46,418 nucleotides of DNA from an uncultured Oxalobacteraceae bacterium (GTDB lineage: Bacteria > Pseudomonadota > Gammaproteobacteria > Burkholderiales > Burkholderiaceae_D), in NCBI GenBank assembly GCA_903893945.1, contig CAITOF010000059.1:1-46418 (forward strand). Reading direction: 5' to 3'. Each line of letters starts with the position of its first letter. Position 1 is the stretch's first letter. Made by a program: the position numbers and the translations under genes. The notes beneath the pieces were generated by a model. That model saw nothing but the letters and a program-made list of their open reading frames with translations. It did not search any database and was not told the DNA's origin. This document shows positions 45,054 to 46,418 of this stretch, in pieces.

Positions 45054-46418
45054 ATGGAAAATTTCTGGCAGGCTTGTTCGGCTCAATTAGAGCAGGAATT
45101 AACTCCGCAACAATTCAGTGCTTGGATAAAGCCCTTAACGCCACTCGATTGCGTGGAAGGCAAATTACGCATCGCCGCACCGAACCGGTTCAAGCTGGAT
45201 TGGGTTAAAACGCAATTTGCCAGCCGGATCGCAGAGCTGGCTGCCCAGTTCTGGGACAATCAGATCGATGTTCAATTTATACTTGACCCGCGCCAGAATG
45301 CCGCCAAAAGTCCGGCAGCGGAATCACCGGCACCGGTTGAATTCGGAACCAACTCGGACGAAGTCAAAAGTCTGGAGGAGCCGCGCCCGACCACCATTCT
45401 GGAAACGCCCAAACGCGACCAGAGCCGCATTAACGGCGCGCTGACCTTTGACAGCTTTGTAACAGGCAAGGCGAACCAGTTGGCGCGCGCCGCGGCGATT
45501 CAGGTCGCCAATAACCCCGGTGTCTCCTACAACCCCCTGTTTCTGTATGGCGGTGTCGGTCTGGGTAAAACGCATCTGATCCACGCCATCGGCAACCAGA
45601 TACTGCTCGACAATCCGAACGCCAAAATTCGCTACATCCACGCCGAACAATATGTGCGCGATGTGGTGACGGCTTATCAGCGCAAGGGGTTTGACGAATT
45701 CAAACGCTATTATCACTCACTTGATTTATTGCTGATTGATGATATTCAGTTCTTTGCCGGTAAGAATCGTACCCAGGAAGAATTCTTTTACGCATTTGAA
45801 GCGCTTATTGCCGCCAAAAAGCAGATTATTATCACCAGCGACACCTATCCCAAACAGATTACCGGCATGGACGATCGCCTGGTATCCCGTTTCGACTCTG
45901 GCCTGACGGTGGCCATTGAACCGCCCGAACTGGAAATGCGCGTGGCCATTCTGTTGAAAAAAGCCAAGCAGGAAGGTGTTTCGTTTTCCGACGATGTGGC
46001 CTTTTTTGTCGCCAAACATCTACGCTCCAACGTGCGCGAACTGGAAGGCGCGTTGCGCAAAATCCTGGCGTACTCCCGCTTTCACGGCAAGGACATCACG
46101 ATCGATGTGGTCAAGGAAGCGCTAAAAGATTTACTGTCTGTTCAGAACCGTCAGATATCGGTCGAAAATATCCAGAAAACCGTGGCGGATTTTTTCAATA
46201 TCAAAGTTGCGGACATGTACTCGAAACGACGTCCTGCCAACATCGCCAGACCACGACAGATTGCCATGTACCTGGCAAAAGAATTAACCCAGAAAAGTCT
46301 GCCCGAAATTGGCGAACTTTTTGGCGGCCGTGATCACACGACGGTGTTACATGCCGTACGAAAAATAACCGCTGACCGCACCAAGAGTCCGGAATGCAAT
46401 CATGAATTGCACGTTTTA
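45054..46418 (+). CDS. dnaA: Chromosomal replication initiator DnaA (3' end beyond the window)
   Basis: Binds DnaA boxes at oriC and opens the duplex. 455 codons are present and the frame is open to the window edge, so only a few residues should be missing. The four domains can be followed: N-terminal '[20 protein letters not shown]' (1-20), a linker (about 80-125), the AAA+ domain with Walker A 'GGVGLGKT' (166-173), Walker B '[10 protein letters not shown]' and '[15 protein letters not shown]', and the C-terminal helix-turn-helix with '[15 protein letters not shown]'. The first ATG is preceded by GGA at close spacing, a weak site. Confidence 0.97.
   Translation, partial: MENFWQACSAQLEQELTPQQFSAWIKPLTPLDCVEGKLRIAAPNRFKLDWVKTQFASRIAELAAQFWDNQIDVQFILDPRQNAAKSPAAESPAPVEFGTNSDEVKSLEEPRPTTILETPKRDQSRINGALTFDSFVTGKANQLARAAAIQVANNPGVSYNPLFLYGGVGLGKTHLIHAIGNQILLDNPNAKIRYIHAEQYVRDVVTAYQRKGFDEFKRYYHSLDLLLIDDIQFFAGKNRTQEEFFYAFEALIAAKKQIIITSDTYPKQITGMDDRLVSRFDSGLTVAIEPPELEMRVAILLKKAKQEGVSFSDDVAFFVAKHLRSNVRELEGALRKILAYSRFHGKDITIDVVKEALKDLLSVQNRQISVENIQKTVADFFNIKVADMYSKRRPANIARPRQIAMYLAKELTQKSLPEIGELFGGRDHTTVLHAVRKITADRTKSPECNHELHVL

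Noticed and set aside
44757..45086. Minus-strand 109-codon frame in the rpmH–dnaA gap
   Set aside because: Overlaps the dnaA start and the DnaA box; no family resemblance.

Overview
The window is bacterial chromosome, most likely from a betaproteobacterium of the order Burkholderiales (Oxalobacteraceae-like). The evidence is gene order: dnaA/rpmH/rnpA/yidD/yidC/mnmE, an mlaFEDACB–ibaG–murA–hisGDCBH–hisAFIE–hinT–tatABC run, petABC–sspA–sspB, and a PhaM-type PHB-granule protein. The genus cannot be fixed from the sequence. dnaA lies at the right edge reading rightwards, and nearly all large genes to its left read leftwards. If oriC is beside dnaA, they are co-directional with replication leaving the origin.

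Layout, left to right. (1) 1-974: the end of a probable tRNA-anchored element, with an AlpA-like regulator and about 0.5 kb of non-coding DNA, abutting the 3' end of tRNA-Thr(TGT). (2) 1076-5141, minus: sspB, sspA, and the cytochrome bc1 complex petC, petB, petA. (3) 5496-12442: mscL, a Nif3-like protein, an HtrA protease, then a less conserved block (DUF2461 protein, DDAH-like amidinohydrolase, orphan periplasmic binding protein, outer-membrane barrel, half-size PBP-like protein). (4) 12448-28463, minus: 23 genes in one direction, from lipid transport (mla) through an ABC-2 exporter, ibaG, murA, histidine biosynthesis and hinT to the Tat translocase. (5) 28603-34799: gltD and gltB (NADPH glutamate synthase). 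(6) 34800-39955: a REP-associated tyrosine transposase with short repeat motifs, a PhaM-like protein, two tandem DUF3108 proteins, queC and a Gln/Pro-repeat lipoprotein. (7) 40041-46418: mnmE, a strong terminator, yidC, yidD, rnpA, rpmH, the rpmH-dnaA intergenic region (candidate oriC) and dnaA, cut by the window end.

Most of the window is housekeeping. petA-C build complex III; the Rieske protein has a twin-arginine signal, so it needs the TatABC translocase encoded about 8 kb away. Mla proteins keep outer-membrane lipid asymmetry, while murA and the ABC-2 exporter also serve the envelope. HisG is the short form and needs HisZ, which is not in the window. yidC/yidD/rnpA/rpmH/dnaA is the usual origin-proximal set.

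The points most worth a second look are the orphan secreted trio at 9758-12442, a perfect palindrome ahead of the mla operon, a perfect terminator-like hairpin inside the rnpA coding region, a DnaA box overlapping a candidate dnaA promoter, the RAYT with three related motifs, and the tRNA-linked left edge. I found no clearly new multi-gene defence or enzymatic system. The secreted trio is the best candidate for something under-described.
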